Assembly: GCA_963848825.1 (NCBI GenBank)
Contig: CAWKFA010000014.1
Coordinates: 310,001-374,000, forward strand
DNA from: CAVVSQ01 sp963848825
Lineage (GTDB): Bacteria > Planctomycetota > Planctomycetia > Gemmatales > Gemmataceae
Direction of reading: 5' to 3'
DNA length: 64,000 nt
Part shown: in pieces, positions 41,735 through 51,281 of the stretch
Numbering within the stretch: position 1 is the first letter of the stretch
How the letters are laid out: each line of letters starts with the position of its first letter
Notes under the pieces: generated by a model
Told to the model about the DNA's origin: nothing
What the model saw: only the letters and a program-made list of their open reading frames with translations
Database searches by the model: none
Made by a program: the position numbers and the translations under genes

Positions 41735-42577
41735 TTAGGGTAGGCGCTGGTCGTAACGGACATAGCGGAATTTGGATTGCTTGTAGACTTCATCGACGAG
41801 CGCGAACAGGTCGGGGTCGTATTCTTTGAGCTTCTCGCGGGTGTTGGCGCCGAACTGGGGCCGCATACAGTCGAAATATGCCTGCGCCGCCTCCGCCCAG
41901 TATTCGCTGGGATTTTCCATCACATAGGTCCCCTTCCACAGCCCGGCGGCCTTCGCACGATCATAGGCGGCACGAAGGCGGGTATTGAAGGTGGGATCGA
42001 CAACGCGCAACCCCTGCTGATGGATGGCGTGGTTGAACTCGTGGATCAGGATGTTTTCCTGCCGGTAGCGGTCCCCTTTGAGGGTGAGCAGGTTCTCTTC
42101 GCCGCAACTGGAGAGCTTGCCACCCATGCCCCGAGCCCGCTTGTCCCAGTATTCCTTGTCCCAGGTGCGTTGTTCGGGCACGTCCGTGGTCATTTCGGTC
42201 GGGGCCATCACCATGAAACGGCAACCCGCTTTTATCATGGCCTTGAGGATGTCGTCCCGCTGGCCAAGTAGGTTGTCGATGAGATAGCGTGCCTCGAACA
42301 GGGCAGCGTCGGAGACTTTGGCCGAGCTCAGAATCGAAAAGCCTTTGTAGTCGAGGTGCTTTTTATAAAAGTCGGTGTCGAGCTTATATTTCTTGATGAC
42401 TTCTTCGGGGATGGGGGTCACCCTGGCTTCGGCATCCTTCTTCACCTCTTCGGATTGCGGGTAGGCCTGGGTGGACGCGGCACCCAGGAAAATGCTGCCG
42501 GCCAGGGCAATGACAACAAATCTTGCCGCGCCGAGGCCTTTGCTTGGTTTTCGCCTCAACCACGATATGTCGGGCAT
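41735..42577 (-). CDS. Secreted protein with HExxH zinc-protease-like motif
   Basis: 280 residues from ATG 42577 (MPDISWLRRKPSKG); an upstream in-frame ATG at 42673 is less likely. A signal peptide (FVVIALAGSIFLGAASTQA) predicts export. The mature protein has ENILIHEFNHAIHQQG, an HExxH motif typical of gluzincin-like metalloproteases, and ENPSEYWAEAAQAYFD downstream, which could supply the third zinc ligand (Glu). Upstream, FEARYLIDNLLGQRDDILKA and FMVMAPTEMTTDVPE resemble proteins with an anthrax-lethal-factor-like fold; that is recall of family likeness, not a search result. Substrate unknown. The frame is intact. The neighbours are not obviously related in function. Confidence 0.8.
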   Translation of the reverse strand: MPDISWLRRKPSKGLGAARFVVIALAGSIFLGAASTQAYPQSEEVKKDAEARVTPIPEEVIKKYKLDTDFYKKHLDYKGFSILSSAKVSDAALFEARYLIDNLLGQRDDILKAMIKAGCRFMVMAPTEMTTDVPEQRTWDKEYWDKRARGMGGKLSSCGEENLLTLKGDRYRQENILIHEFNHAIHQQGLRVVDPTFNTRLRAAYDRAKAAGLWKGTYVMENPSEYWAEAAQAYFDCMRPQFGANTREKLKEYDPDLFALVDEVYKQSKFRYVRYDQRLP

Positions 42578-42688
42578 GGAAAAGCTCCCGCGCGAAGGTG
42601 TTCGGCCGTGAATTCTTGGGTGCATCCTACAATAGTGCCCGCGGAGGGCGAGAGCAAGCGCGGATGCCCGCAAGTGGTCGTTAAGGGA

Positions 42689-44281
42689 TCAGGAATGCAT
42701 TCCCTGGTTCAATGAATACCACTGACGAAGCTGTCCTTCGCACCGGGGAAGGGACCACCGTGCCAGAAGAAGTGCGACTGTTCCGCAGACAAGCGGCCCG
42801 ACCATCCAAGTTCCGGGGGTAGTACCGGTCAGCGGCAGAGAAATGCTTCCCGGGGGCAATAATCCCGCCAGAAAGAAACAGCCATTCTTGACAAGAATGA
42901 ACGTGACCAGCGGCAAGCCAAGGGTAAGCCCAAGGCCCAAGGAATTGGCCTGCATGCCCCTGGAAAATGCCCAAAATCCCAAAACGAAATACAAACCCCA
43001 CAGGATCACCCCGGCGGCCATGCTGGCGAATACCTGCGCCCAGGTGAACTGATCCGCTATCAAGCCGGCGCCCCATAGCATCAGCGCCGTCGCGAAGTAA
43101 CCGCGCCCGCGTGTCCAGGCCGCTCGCGCGGAGGCGTGCCAGTAGGCCGCTCCATCCAAGCCGGTCAGGAGTAAAAGTTCCAGTCGGCGGCAGCGTTCCA
43201 ACGGGCTGCTGTCCCAAACGCCATATTGAAACGCGGCCGGGACAGCGGCCAGCAGCACGAGCGCGGTCGCCAGCGCGGGAATACCGCCCATGGTATCGAA
43301 CATCACGAAAACCTGGCGGCCCAACCAGCTCGGCCAGGTTTCTCGCCAAATGGTGTAAGTCGCATACAAAAATGCGAAGCCGCCAGCCAACCAGAGATTA
43401 ATGCGTCCCGAATATTTGGTCACGCGTTTCACCGCCCACCAAGCCAAGGGGGAGTCGCCCACGCTCCCACGCGCCCGTTTGCCCTCAAGAAATACGGGAG
43501 AATAATGCTCCTCCCGAAAATGATTTTGCAGCCGCCAGGCGCCTCGGATCAGCAGGCCGATGCCAAGCAAAAGACCTACTTCGCTTATCCAGAGAACACG
43601 GGGCCACGACCAGGCTGGAAACTGTTCCATGGCGAGTTTCATCACACCAAAGGGATTGTCTTCATGAAAGGACCGCACCATATTCAGCAACCAGCGGCTC
43701 ACGGCGGGTGGCAGTTCGGCCAGCCAGATCGGCAGGTTCTCGGCAGCCAGTACGCCGACCAAGAGGTAAAAAACCACTCCCGCGATGGCGAGCCGTTCGC
43801 CCCAGCGCCGCACCCAGGGAGACTCATAGGCCCAAGCGGTAAGCCCCAGCCCAGCGACGCTGCCCCAAACGAAGGGCATGACGAGCAAGACCACCACGTC
43901 TTCCGCGAACAGGGCCCCTTCGCTGAAAAGCATAATCAGCAGCGGTAGGCCCGCCAGGGTGACCAGGGCCAGCCTGGCCAAGCCGACCGAAGCTTCCGCG
44001 AGAAATACCAGCCCTGGCCGTAACGGACTGACAAGCAGAAACTCAAGTGCCTGGCTTTTGGGTAGCTGCGTGAGCCGCCAGCCAATCAGGAGGGCCCCTT
44101 CGACAATTCCGGCGACCAGGAGTACGTTTCCCAACACGAGCGGTTTTTGCAGCGTGCCGCCGAGAGCCATGCCGCCGATCGTCGCGCCAAGAAGAACAAG
44201 GTGTGCGCCAACGAGATAACGAAAGGTCTGTTGCCTTGCGGGCGTAACCGCGGCGAGACGAAAGAAAGGCGCAAAGAACAT
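42689..44281 (-). CDS. ABC-2 type multi-pass permease
   Basis: 530 residues from ATG 44281 (MFFAPFFRLAAVTPARQQ); the open frame extends to 44308. About 12 membrane helices in two halves, including YLVGAHLVLLGATIGG, LALVTLAGLPLLIMLF, ALATALVLLAAVPAAFQ and ASMAAGVILWGLYFVLGFW. The cytoplasmic segment SQALEFLLVSPLRPG is the permease motif found in planctomycete ABC-2 exporters and is repeated in the second half as ERCRRLELLLLTGLDG, so the protein looks like two fused half-permeases. No ATPase gene is adjacent, so it must use one encoded elsewhere. Frame intact. Confidence 0.85.
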   Translation of the reverse strand: MFFAPFFRLAAVTPARQQTFRYLVGAHLVLLGATIGGMALGGTLQKPLVLGNVLLVAGIVEGALLIGWRLTQLPKSQALEFLLVSPLRPGLVFLAEASVGLARLALVTLAGLPLLIMLFSEGALFAEDVVVLLVMPFVWGSVAGLGLTAWAYESPWVRRWGERLAIAGVVFYLLVGVLAAENLPIWLAELPPAVSRWLLNMVRSFHEDNPFGVMKLAMEQFPAWSWPRVLWISEVGLLLGIGLLIRGAWRLQNHFREEHYSPVFLEGKRARGSVGDSPLAWWAVKRVTKYSGRINLWLAGGFAFLYATYTIWRETWPSWLGRQVFVMFDTMGGIPALATALVLLAAVPAAFQYGVWDSSPLERCRRLELLLLTGLDGAAYWHASARAAWTRGRGYFATALMLWGAGLIADQFTWAQVFASMAAGVILWGLYFVLGFWAFSRGMQANSLGLGLTLGLPLVTFILVKNGCFFLAGLLPPGSISLPLTGTTPGTWMVGPLVCGTVALLLARWSLPRCEGQLRQWYSLNQGMHS

Positions 44282-44469
44282 AAGGCGTCGTCCTTGTTTC
44301 CGCGGCACTCGGGAAAGGAGGGCAACGGGCTCTTATCCTCCAATAACCTGGAGGCCGGTCGAAATTCGCTGTTATAATCTAGCTCACATTTGACGTGATT
44401 GCCGGCGCCGGCTGGCTTTACGCCCAGGAGTAGGAACGGACGGGATCGAGACAAAGGGTTACCGCCCCG

Positions 44470-46034
44470 TTACTTGCCCTTTACCCCAAGATCGAGAGAT
44501 TGCAAGAAAGTGCGGGCGACTTCCGCTTCGGAGCGCTTTTCTACCGCGACTTGATAGTTCAGCCGCCGCATGGCCTGGTCGTCGATCTTGCCTTCAAGAC
44601 GCTGCAGGGTGACGGCTATTGCGGGATATCGATCCAAGATAGCAGCCCGCGCAACGGGGCGGCGTGGTAACTGGGGAAGTAGCCAAGATCGTCCTCGAGC
44701 ACGACGAGATTGAATTCCTGGATCTGCCAGTCGGTGGCGAAACCGATGACGAGGTCCGCCTTGTTTCCTTCCAGTGCCTTGTACAGCAAATTGGGGCTTA
44801 TCTGCCGGGGTGCCTCGTCGAAGCGCAACTCGTATTTTTTCACCAATCCCTGCCAACCATCGGGGCGTGAAAGGAAACTCAGGTCCACGACAACGCGAAG
44901 CCCTGGGGCATTCCGCAAATCGCTGATCTTGCGCAACCCCATCTTTTTAGCCAGCTCCTGAGTCACACAGGGAGCATACGTATTATTCAGACCGAACGCC
45001 CCCAACAGGATAAGGCCGTGCCGCCGGCGCATTTCCGTCCGGACCAAATTGGTGATCGTGGATTTGTCGTCGGGCACGGGAAGATCAAGGGCTTCCTTGC
45101 TCGTTAAAAGGTTGCCGGTGTATTCGGGATAAAGATCAATTTCGCCGTTGACAGCGGCCTTGAGAATGACGCTGGTGCCGAGATTGGCGACGACCTCCAC
45201 GCGCAGGGTTGTATGCGCCTCCAGCGCCTGCTTGACGATTTCCGCGAGGATCTGCCCTTCGGTGAAATCCTTCGCTCCCACCAGAACGTCGGCCCGGCGC
45301 GGTTGCCAGGCATTGGAGGCCAGGCCATAGCAAGCGTACAGCGAGAGGATCACGATGACGCCGCCGCCGATCGACATGCCCAGACCGCTCCTCCGGGCCG
45401 ACAGCCAGGCGATCCCGCCCAGGCCCCAGAACAGGAGAAGGGTGAGGATCAGCACCGGCATGGCGCCTAACCAGATCAGCCCATTATCGCCGCGCGACAG
45501 GCCGCTCAAAATGAAATCACCCAGGCCGCCCGCCCCGATCAAGGCGCTGACAACGATGATCCCGCTGGCGTAAACGGCCGCGGTGCGGACCCCCGCCAAT
45601 ATCACGGGGAGGGCGAGGGGCAACTCCACCTGCCATAGAACTTGCCTTCCGGTCATGCCCATGCCGCGCGCAGCGTCCCGGACCGAGGGGGAGACCTGCG
45701 TGATCCCGACGTACGTATTTATGACCACCGGAAAAAGGCAGTAGATCACGGCCACCACCAGCGCCGGTGTCTGGCCGATGCCGAGAAAGGGCAGCAGCAA
45801 GGCCAGAAGCACCAGACTCGGAATCGTCTGCAGCATCACGAGCACGGCGAGGACGGGGGCCGCCAGGCGCGGCAGGCGCGTTAGCAAGATGCCGACGGGA
45901 ATGCCGGCGCTCAGGGCCAACCCCAGCGCCCGCATGGTCAACGACAGAAACAGGAGCGCCTGCGGACCAAAGGCCTCCTGGTTTCGTTCCCAGGCGTTTA
46001 CCAGGTCATGAAAAAAAAGGGCGGCAAACATCAT
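44470..46034 (-). CDS. Glycine betaine/choline-type ABC importer, fused permease and substrate-binding protein (one frameshift)
   Basis: Single chain of about 521 residues joining an OpuC/ProW-like permease to an OsmF/OpuBC-like binding domain. Permease half (about 1-215): six helices and the EAA-type loop VRDAARGMGMTGRQVLWQVE. After a linking helix (LGMSIGGGVIVILSLYACY), the binding domain starts at ADVLVGAKDFTEGQILAEIV and contains NGEIDLYPEYTGNL and EGNKADLVIGFATDWQI, typical of the QAT family. Near 44650 a break in a C4 run (one C missing) separates YHAAPL from VARAAILDRYPAIAV. The restored end reaches LGVKGK at 44470. The first codon overlaps the stop of the ATPase gene. Osmoprotectant uptake is the likely role, choline or betaine not distinguished. 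Confidence 0.88.
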
Positions 46035-47015
46035 CTCTTCTCCGCCGGCGGACGCAGATCGCCCAAGATGCGCGCGAGCAACGTCTTGGCGGAAAACGTT
46101 CGTGCCGGTTGGCGGTCCACCGTGACCGTGTCCCCTTCCTGGGAGTCCGCCAGCGCCAGCAATACCTGCCCGATTGACACGTTTCCCGCCAGCGCCAGCG
46201 AACGCAAGGAGGGAGCCTGGGGCGTCAACTCGTCAAGGAATTGCTCGAGTTTCAAGCCGCCGAGAGCCAATTCCTGTGCGCGACTGCCGAGAAACGCCCG
46301 CACCCGGTCATTGGCGGGATGCATGAGGAGATCACGCAACGTGCCCCGTTGAGCAAGACGCCCGGTGTCCAGAACCACAATCTCGTCAGCTAGTTTGCCA
46401 GCCTCGGCGATGTCATGCGTCACGAGGACCACGGTTTTGCGGAGCCGGCTATTGAGCCGGAGGAATTCGTCCTGAATGGCTTCGCGAGTCCCCGGATCGA
46501 GGGCGCCGAAGGGCTCATCCATAAGAAGAAGGTCGGGGTCGGCGGCTACCGCCCGGGCCACGCCGACACGCTGCCTTTGTCCGCCAGAAAGCTCCGCAGG
46601 CATGTCGCCGGCCAAATTGTTCCTGCGGCAGTCCTACCATCTCAAGGACTTCGCCGACGCGTTGGCGCGCCCGCCGCCGGTCCCAGCCGAGAAGCCGGGG
46701 AACCAGTTCCACATTGCGCGACACGTCCACGTGGGGAAATAGGCCTGCTTCCTGGATAATATAGCCGATGGAACGCCGCAGCGATTCGGGACGCTCGTGG
46801 CGAACATCCCGGCCGCGCACCAGCACGCTTCCCGAGGTCGCATCTTCCAGGCGGTTCATCAGGTGCAAGCTCGTCGTTTTCCCGCAACCGCTCGGCCCCA
46901 GCAGAGCGACCACGCGCCCGGTGGGAATTTGCAAGGTCAAGTCAGCGACCGCCCGGGTGCCGTTGGGAAAGACCTTGCTCACTTCGCGCAACTCGACCGC
47001 CAGAGGTTCCTTCAT
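46031..47015 (-). CDS. Glycine betaine/choline-type ABC importer ATP-binding protein (one frameshift)
   Basis: ATPase partner of the fused permease/binding protein. From ATG 47015 (MKEPLAVELREVSKVF): Walker A LLGPSGCGKTTSL, then VGLPQEQF. At a T3 run near 46617 removing one T gives QEQLAGDMPAELSGGQRQRV, joining the second piece with signature LSGGQ, Walker B LLLMDEPFGALDP and switch His in LVTHDIAEA. The C-terminal 100 residues (LGSRAQELALGG onward) are an extension after the nucleotide-binding domain, shorter than a tandem CBS pair. About 328 residues in all. The last four bases overlap the start of the permease gene, so translation is coupled. Confidence 0.9.
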
Positions 47016-47108
47016 GACCGTCTCCCCTGACCAGTCTTAGGGAGTGCCTCATGCCAAGGGAATGGCAAGTCCCTAAAAAAAAGGGATGCAGCCTCGGGGC
47101 TTCGTTAG

Positions 47109-47206
47109 CAGCCCGTTGAAAAAGGGGTCAGACCCCTTCAATACGCTGCAAAACGTTGAAAACTCTGGTGCCTTCAAGGGGGTCTGACCCCTTTTTCAAC
47201 GGGCTG
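47109..47206. repeat. REP/MITE-like palindromic element, 25-bp perfect arms
   Basis: Left arm 47109-47133 (cagcccgttg, A5, ggggtcagac) and right arm 47182-47206 (gtctgacccc, T5, caacgggctg) are perfect inverted copies around a 48-base loop. It lies between the betaine-type importer and egtB, two operons that diverge from this gap. It shares the ggggtcagac core and the size (about 100 bases) with the element at 21802-21904, while the outer arm differs. Confidence 0.85.
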
Positions 47207-47256
47207 TTAGTGTGTTGGAACTCGGTTTGCAAGGGTTTCGCCACTAGCACTTAGAA

Positions 47257-48555
47257 ATGAGACCGCCCATGCCGATGCCTTCCTCGGTTTCGCCCCGAAC
47301 GCAGGCTGCGAGTCTTGCGGAGCAATACGCCGGCATTCGTCGAGCGACCGAGATCCTTTGCGAGCCACTCGAAACAGAGGATTTTGGCGTCCAATCGATG
47401 CCCGATGCCAGCCCGGTGAAATGGCATTTAGCGCATACGACCTGGTTCTTCGAGATTTTTATCCTGACGCCGCATCTCCCGGGTTACCAGCCTTTTCATC
47501 CCCAATTTAGCTTTCTCTTCAATTCGTATTACAACGCCGTCGGCGATCGCTGGCCGCGAGCGGAACGCGGCCTGATGGTTCGGCCCACCGTGGCGGATGT
47601 CTGGCGGTACCGGTCGCATGTCGATCACTATATGGCCGAGTTTTTCGCCAGCGGCGACGGTTCCGTGCTTCCTCAAGTGATGGACAATTTGGTTCTCGGC
47701 TTCAATCACGAACAACAGCACCAGGAACTGATCCTCACGGACCTGAAGCACGCCTGGGCCCGCAACCTGCTGCAACCGACGTATCGCCCCGCCATGACGG
47801 CAGGCGGCGCCGATGCGCCGTCGCGCTGGCACAAGTTTCCAGGAGGTTTGGTCCACATCGGCCACGCGGGGAATAGTTTCGCCTTCGATAACGAATTGCC
47901 CCGGCACCAGGTATTCTTGACGCCATTCCAAATGGCCAGCCGGCTGGTCACGAACCAGGATTTCCTCGCTTTCATGGAGGACGGAGGCTACGAGCGCCCG
48001 GAGCTTTGGCTATCCGACGGTTGGACGACGCGGCAGTCCCGTGATTGGACAGCGCCGCTTTATTGGGAGAAACGGGATGGCGCCTGGTCCATCGCCAAGT
48101 TGTCAGGCCGGCTGCCACTCGAACTGGAGGAACCGGTCTGTCACGTCAGCTATTACGAGGCCGATGCTTTCGCACGCTGGGCGGGTGTGCGCCTGCCGAC
48201 GGAGATGGAGTGGGAAACGGCGGCCGGCGCGGGACCGTTCGCGGGAAATTTTCTGGAAGCAGGCCGTTTTCATCCCGCGGCCGGCTGCGCAGCCGATGAT
48301 CGTGGCCCTCTTTTCCAGCTGTTCGGAGATGTTTGGCAATGGACGGCCAGCCCCTATGCCCCCTACCCTGGCTACCGTCCCGCCGCGGGAGCGCTGGGCG
48401 AGTACAATGGCAAATTCATGTGCAACCAATTTGTCCTGCGCGGCGAATCCTGCGCCACCCCGCGCGGACATGCGCGCCTGACGTATCGCAACTTTTTTCC
48501 TCCCGATGCCCGCTGGCAGTTTAGCGGCCTTCGCCTGGCCAAGGAGCTTTCATGA
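47257..48555 (+). CDS. egtB: EgtB-type sulfoxide synthase of ergothioneine biosynthesis
   Basis: 432 residues, frame intact; ATG 47257 or one of the ATGs at 47269 and 47275. Catalyses the oxygen-dependent C-S bond step joining a thiol donor to trimethylhistidine. The N-terminal DinB-like domain carries the iron-site histidines: His57 in VKWHLAHTTWFFE and the HxxxH pair His151/His155 in GFNHEQQHQE. The C-terminal FGE-sulfatase/formylglycine-like domain has FPGGLVHIG, RLVTNQDFLAFMEDGGY, VCHVSYYEADAFARWAG, LPTEMEWE and a final YRNFFPPDARWQFSGLRLA. The egtD gene overlaps its stop (ATGA), forming the usual egtB-egtD pair. No egtC or egtE is nearby, so the thiol donor (gamma-glutamylcysteine or cysteine) is not settled by context. 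Confidence 0.93.
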   Translation: MRPPMPMPSSVSPRTQAASLAEQYAGIRRATEILCEPLETEDFGVQSMPDASPVKWHLAHTTWFFEIFILTPHLPGYQPFHPQFSFLFNSYYNAVGDRWPRAERGLMVRPTVADVWRYRSHVDHYMAEFFASGDGSVLPQVMDNLVLGFNHEQQHQELILTDLKHAWARNLLQPTYRPAMTAGGADAPSRWHKFPGGLVHIGHAGNSFAFDNELPRHQVFLTPFQMASRLVTNQDFLAFMEDGGYERPELWLSDGWTTRQSRDWTAPLYWEKRDGAWSIAKLSGRLPLELEEPVCHVSYYEADAFARWAGVRLPTEMEWETAAGAGPFAGNFLEAGRFHPAAGCAADDRGPLFQLFGDVWQWTASPYAPYPGYRPAAGALGEYNGKFMCNQFVLRGESCATPRGHARLTYRNFFPPDARWQFSGLRLAKELS

Positions 48556-49575
48556 TCGTCTCCCCCGGTCTCGATCCGCGCCAGACTTGCCCCGGCTCAG
48601 CCACGTTGCCGTTTCTCGCCGACGTTTTGCGCGGTCTGCGCTCTTTGCCAAAGATGCTGCCGTCCAAATACTTCTACGATGAGGCGGGCTCGGAGCTTTT
48701 CGAGCAAATCACGACGCTGGAGGAGTATTATCTGACACGGGCCGAGCTCGCCATCATGGAAATGTATGCTTCCGAAATGACCGACCTGATGGGGGAGCGC
48801 TGTTTGCTCATCGAATATGGCAGCGGCAGCAGCATCAAGACGCGGCTCCTGTTCGACCAGATCCGCGATCCGGCCGGCTACATTCCGATTGATGTTTCCT
48901 GGACGTTTCTCCATCAATCGGCCCAGGCCCTGAGCGAATGTTACCCGAAGCTTCCGATCGCGCCGGTTTGTGCCGATTTCACCCAGCCTCGGCACTTCGC
49001 ACTGCCCTCCCTGGAGCATGCCAGGAAGGTTGTCTATTTTCCTGGTTCGACGATTGGCAATCTGACGCCGGACCAGGCGACCTCCCTGTTGCACCAAACC
49101 GCGGAACTCGTGGGGCCTGGAGGTGGGCTCCTGCTGGGGGTCGATTTGAAAAAAGACACGCACGTGCTCGAAATGGCCTATAACGACCGCAGGGGCGTGA
49201 CGGCCGCCTTCAATCGCAATTTACTGGTTCGTATCAATCGGGAACTGGGCGCGTAACATCGCAGTCGAGCGTTTCGCCCACCGCGCCTTCTACAACGCCT
49301 CGCAAGGCCGGATCGAAATGCACCTGGTCAGCGCTGACCGGCAGCGCGTGGCCATCGGCGCGAAAGAGTTTCGCTTCGTTCGAGGCGAGTCGATCTGCAC
49401 CGAGTATTCTTACAAGTATGAATGGGATGACCTCCATGCTCTTGCCGAAGCCGCGGGATTCAAACTATTACGCGGCTGGACGGATGAAAATCACTTGTTC
49501 AGCGTCAGCTACTGGACGATCGATCCTTCGGCTCGAAATGGCGACATAAAAAATGGCCGAACACGAACAGCCTGA
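48552..49575 (+). CDS. egtD: EgtD, L-histidine N-alpha-methyltransferase (one frameshift)
   Basis: Uses S-adenosylmethionine to trimethylate histidine to hercynine, the first step of ergothioneine synthesis. ATG 48552 overlaps the egtB stop. First piece: LPSKYFYDEAGSELFEQIT, YYLTRAELAI, SAM-binding LIEYGSGSSIKTRLL, VYFPGSTIGNL and LLLGVDLKKD. At about 49250 one extra T creates a stop after NRELGA. Removing it continues IAVERFAHRAFYN, then IEMHLVSADRQRVAI, EYSYKYEWDDLHALA and GWTDENHLFSVSYW, a full-length family C-terminus (about 340 residues). The end overlaps the next gene by 23 bases. EgtB and EgtD together suffice for ergothioneine with one lyase supplied elsewhere. Confidence 0.92.
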
Positions 49576-51224
49576 ATATGACCTCCACTCCATCGCCTTC
49601 CCGACGCTCGACGAGGCCCAGATCGCTCGACTGAGCGGTTGCACGGCCGCCGTGTCCAGGTCTTATCGAGGACGGGCAGACGCTTTTCGCCGTCGGCGAC
49701 CGCGACATCGAAGTTCTTCGTCGTGAAGTCGGGTGAGGTCGAGATCGTCGATTACTCGGGCGACGAGCCGAAGCGGGTCACGGTCCATCGCCAGGGCCAG
49801 TTCACCGGCGACGATCTCCCACCTGACCGGCGCCCCGGCGGTCGTCAGCGCCGATCGCCCGGGGCCACTGCGAGGTGTTTGAGGTTTCGGGCGAGGCCTT
49901 GCGGCGCGTGCTGAACCAGTGCCCGGACCTGAGCGACATCATCCTTCAGGCGTTCATCGCCCGCCGGCAGCTCCTGCACCAGTCGCCCGACTTCACCGGC
50001 CTGCGGGTGATCGGCTCGCGCTACTCCGCGGACACCTTTCGGGTCCGCGACTTCCTGGCCAAGAACCGGGTGCTGTTCACCTGGGTGGACGTGGAGACCG
50101 ACCCGCAGGTGGACCGGCTGCTGAAGCAGTTCGGGGTGACCGAGGCGGACACGCCGGTGGTTGCCTGCGGACACCGGCTGATGCTGCGCAACCCGTCGAA
50201 CCGGCAACTGGCCGACGCGATCGGCATCCGCCAGCCGCTGGAGCAAACGGTGTACGACCTGGCCGTGGTGGGCGCCGGCCCGGCGGGTCTGGCGGCCGCG
50301 GTCTACGGGGCGTCCGAAGGGCTGCGTACCGTGGTGCTGGAGCAAACCGCGCCCGGGGGGCAGGCCGGCAGCAGCATGCGCATCGAGAACTACCTCGGCT
50401 TCCCGACCGGCCTGACCGGCAGCGAGCTGGCCGGCCGCGCGGTGCTCCAGGCCAACAAGTTCGGCGCCCACCTGTCGGTCCCCACGCCGGTGACTCGCCT
50501 GGAGTTCGAGAAGGCCTACCCCGTCCTGCGCCTGGACGGCGGCGAGACCGTCGCCGCCAAATGCCTGCTGATCGCCTCCGGCGCGGAGTACCGCCGGCTC
50601 GGGGTCGAGGGCTGCGCGCGTTACGAGGGCACGGGCGTCTACTACGCCGCGACGCCCAACGAGGCGAAGCTGTGCCAGGGTCGCCAGGTGGTGCTCGTGG
50701 GCGGCGGCAACTCCGCCGGCCAGGCCGCCGTCTTCCTCGCCGAGCATGCCCGCAAGGTGTTGCTGCTCATCCGCGGCGACGACCTGTACAAGAACATGTC
50801 CAGCTACCTGGCCCGGCGGATCGAGCAGACCGCCAACATCGAGCTGCTGTGCAACACGACGATCCGGCGGATGCGCGGCGACGGCCACCTCGACCGCCGT
50901 CGAGATCGTCAACAGCAAGACGGGCGAGGAGCGCACGGTCGAGACGCCGGCGGTGTTCAGCTTCATCGGCGCGGTGCCGCGGACCGACTGGCTGCCGCCG
51001 GAGATCGAGCGAGACGCCAAGGGGTTTGTCCAGACCGGCCCGGCACTGGCGAAGTCCCCGCACTGGACCGCTCCGGCGGCAGCCGTTCCTGCTGGAGACC
51101 AGCCGCCCCGGCGTGTTCGCCGCGGGGGACGTGCGCTCCGGCTCGGTCAAGCGCGTCGCCTCGGCCGTGGGCGAAGGGCGCGATGGCAGTCCAGTTCGTG
51201 CACGAGTATCTCAAGGAGATGTGA
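49553..51224 (+). pseudogene. cNMP-binding/thioredoxin-reductase-like FAD protein, about six frame breaks
   Basis: ATG 49553 (MAEHEQPEYDLHSIAFPTLD) starts a cyclic-nucleotide-binding-like domain (LIEDGQTLFAVGD, FFVVKSGEVEIVD, VTVHRQGQFTGD) cut by breaks near 49660, 49715 and 49817. The intact stretch from 49875 covers a glutaredoxin-like segment without CxxC (RVIGSRYSADTFRVRDFL), then an FAD domain GAGPAGLAAAVYGAS and NADPH domain VLVGGGNSAGQAAVFLAEH. Where thioredoxin reductases carry CxxC there is GVYYAATPNEAKLC, so the disulfide pair is absent. Breaks near 50890, 51085 and 51177 precede the end AVQFVHEYLKEM. GC is clearly higher than in flanking genes (46 of 60 bases at 50281-50340). Probably a redox enzyme or redox sensor rather than a true thioredoxin reductase. 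The UBP zinc-finger gene follows. Confidence 0.8.
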
Positions 51225-51281
51225 GAAGACGCTGACCGTAGCGCCTGCGCGCATGCGACCTCAGCCAGAAGGAGAACCGCC

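Noticed and set aside
47109..47206. Intrinsic terminator for the betaine importer or egt genes
   Set aside because: The hairpin lies upstream of both divergent operons, has a 48-base loop and matches an element elsewhere, so a dispersed repeat is more likely.
49845..51020. Long minus-strand open frame of 391 codons
   Set aside because: Antisense to the FAD protein; long spurious frames are expected in such high-GC DNA. The plus strand shows GAGPAG and GGGNSAG motifs.
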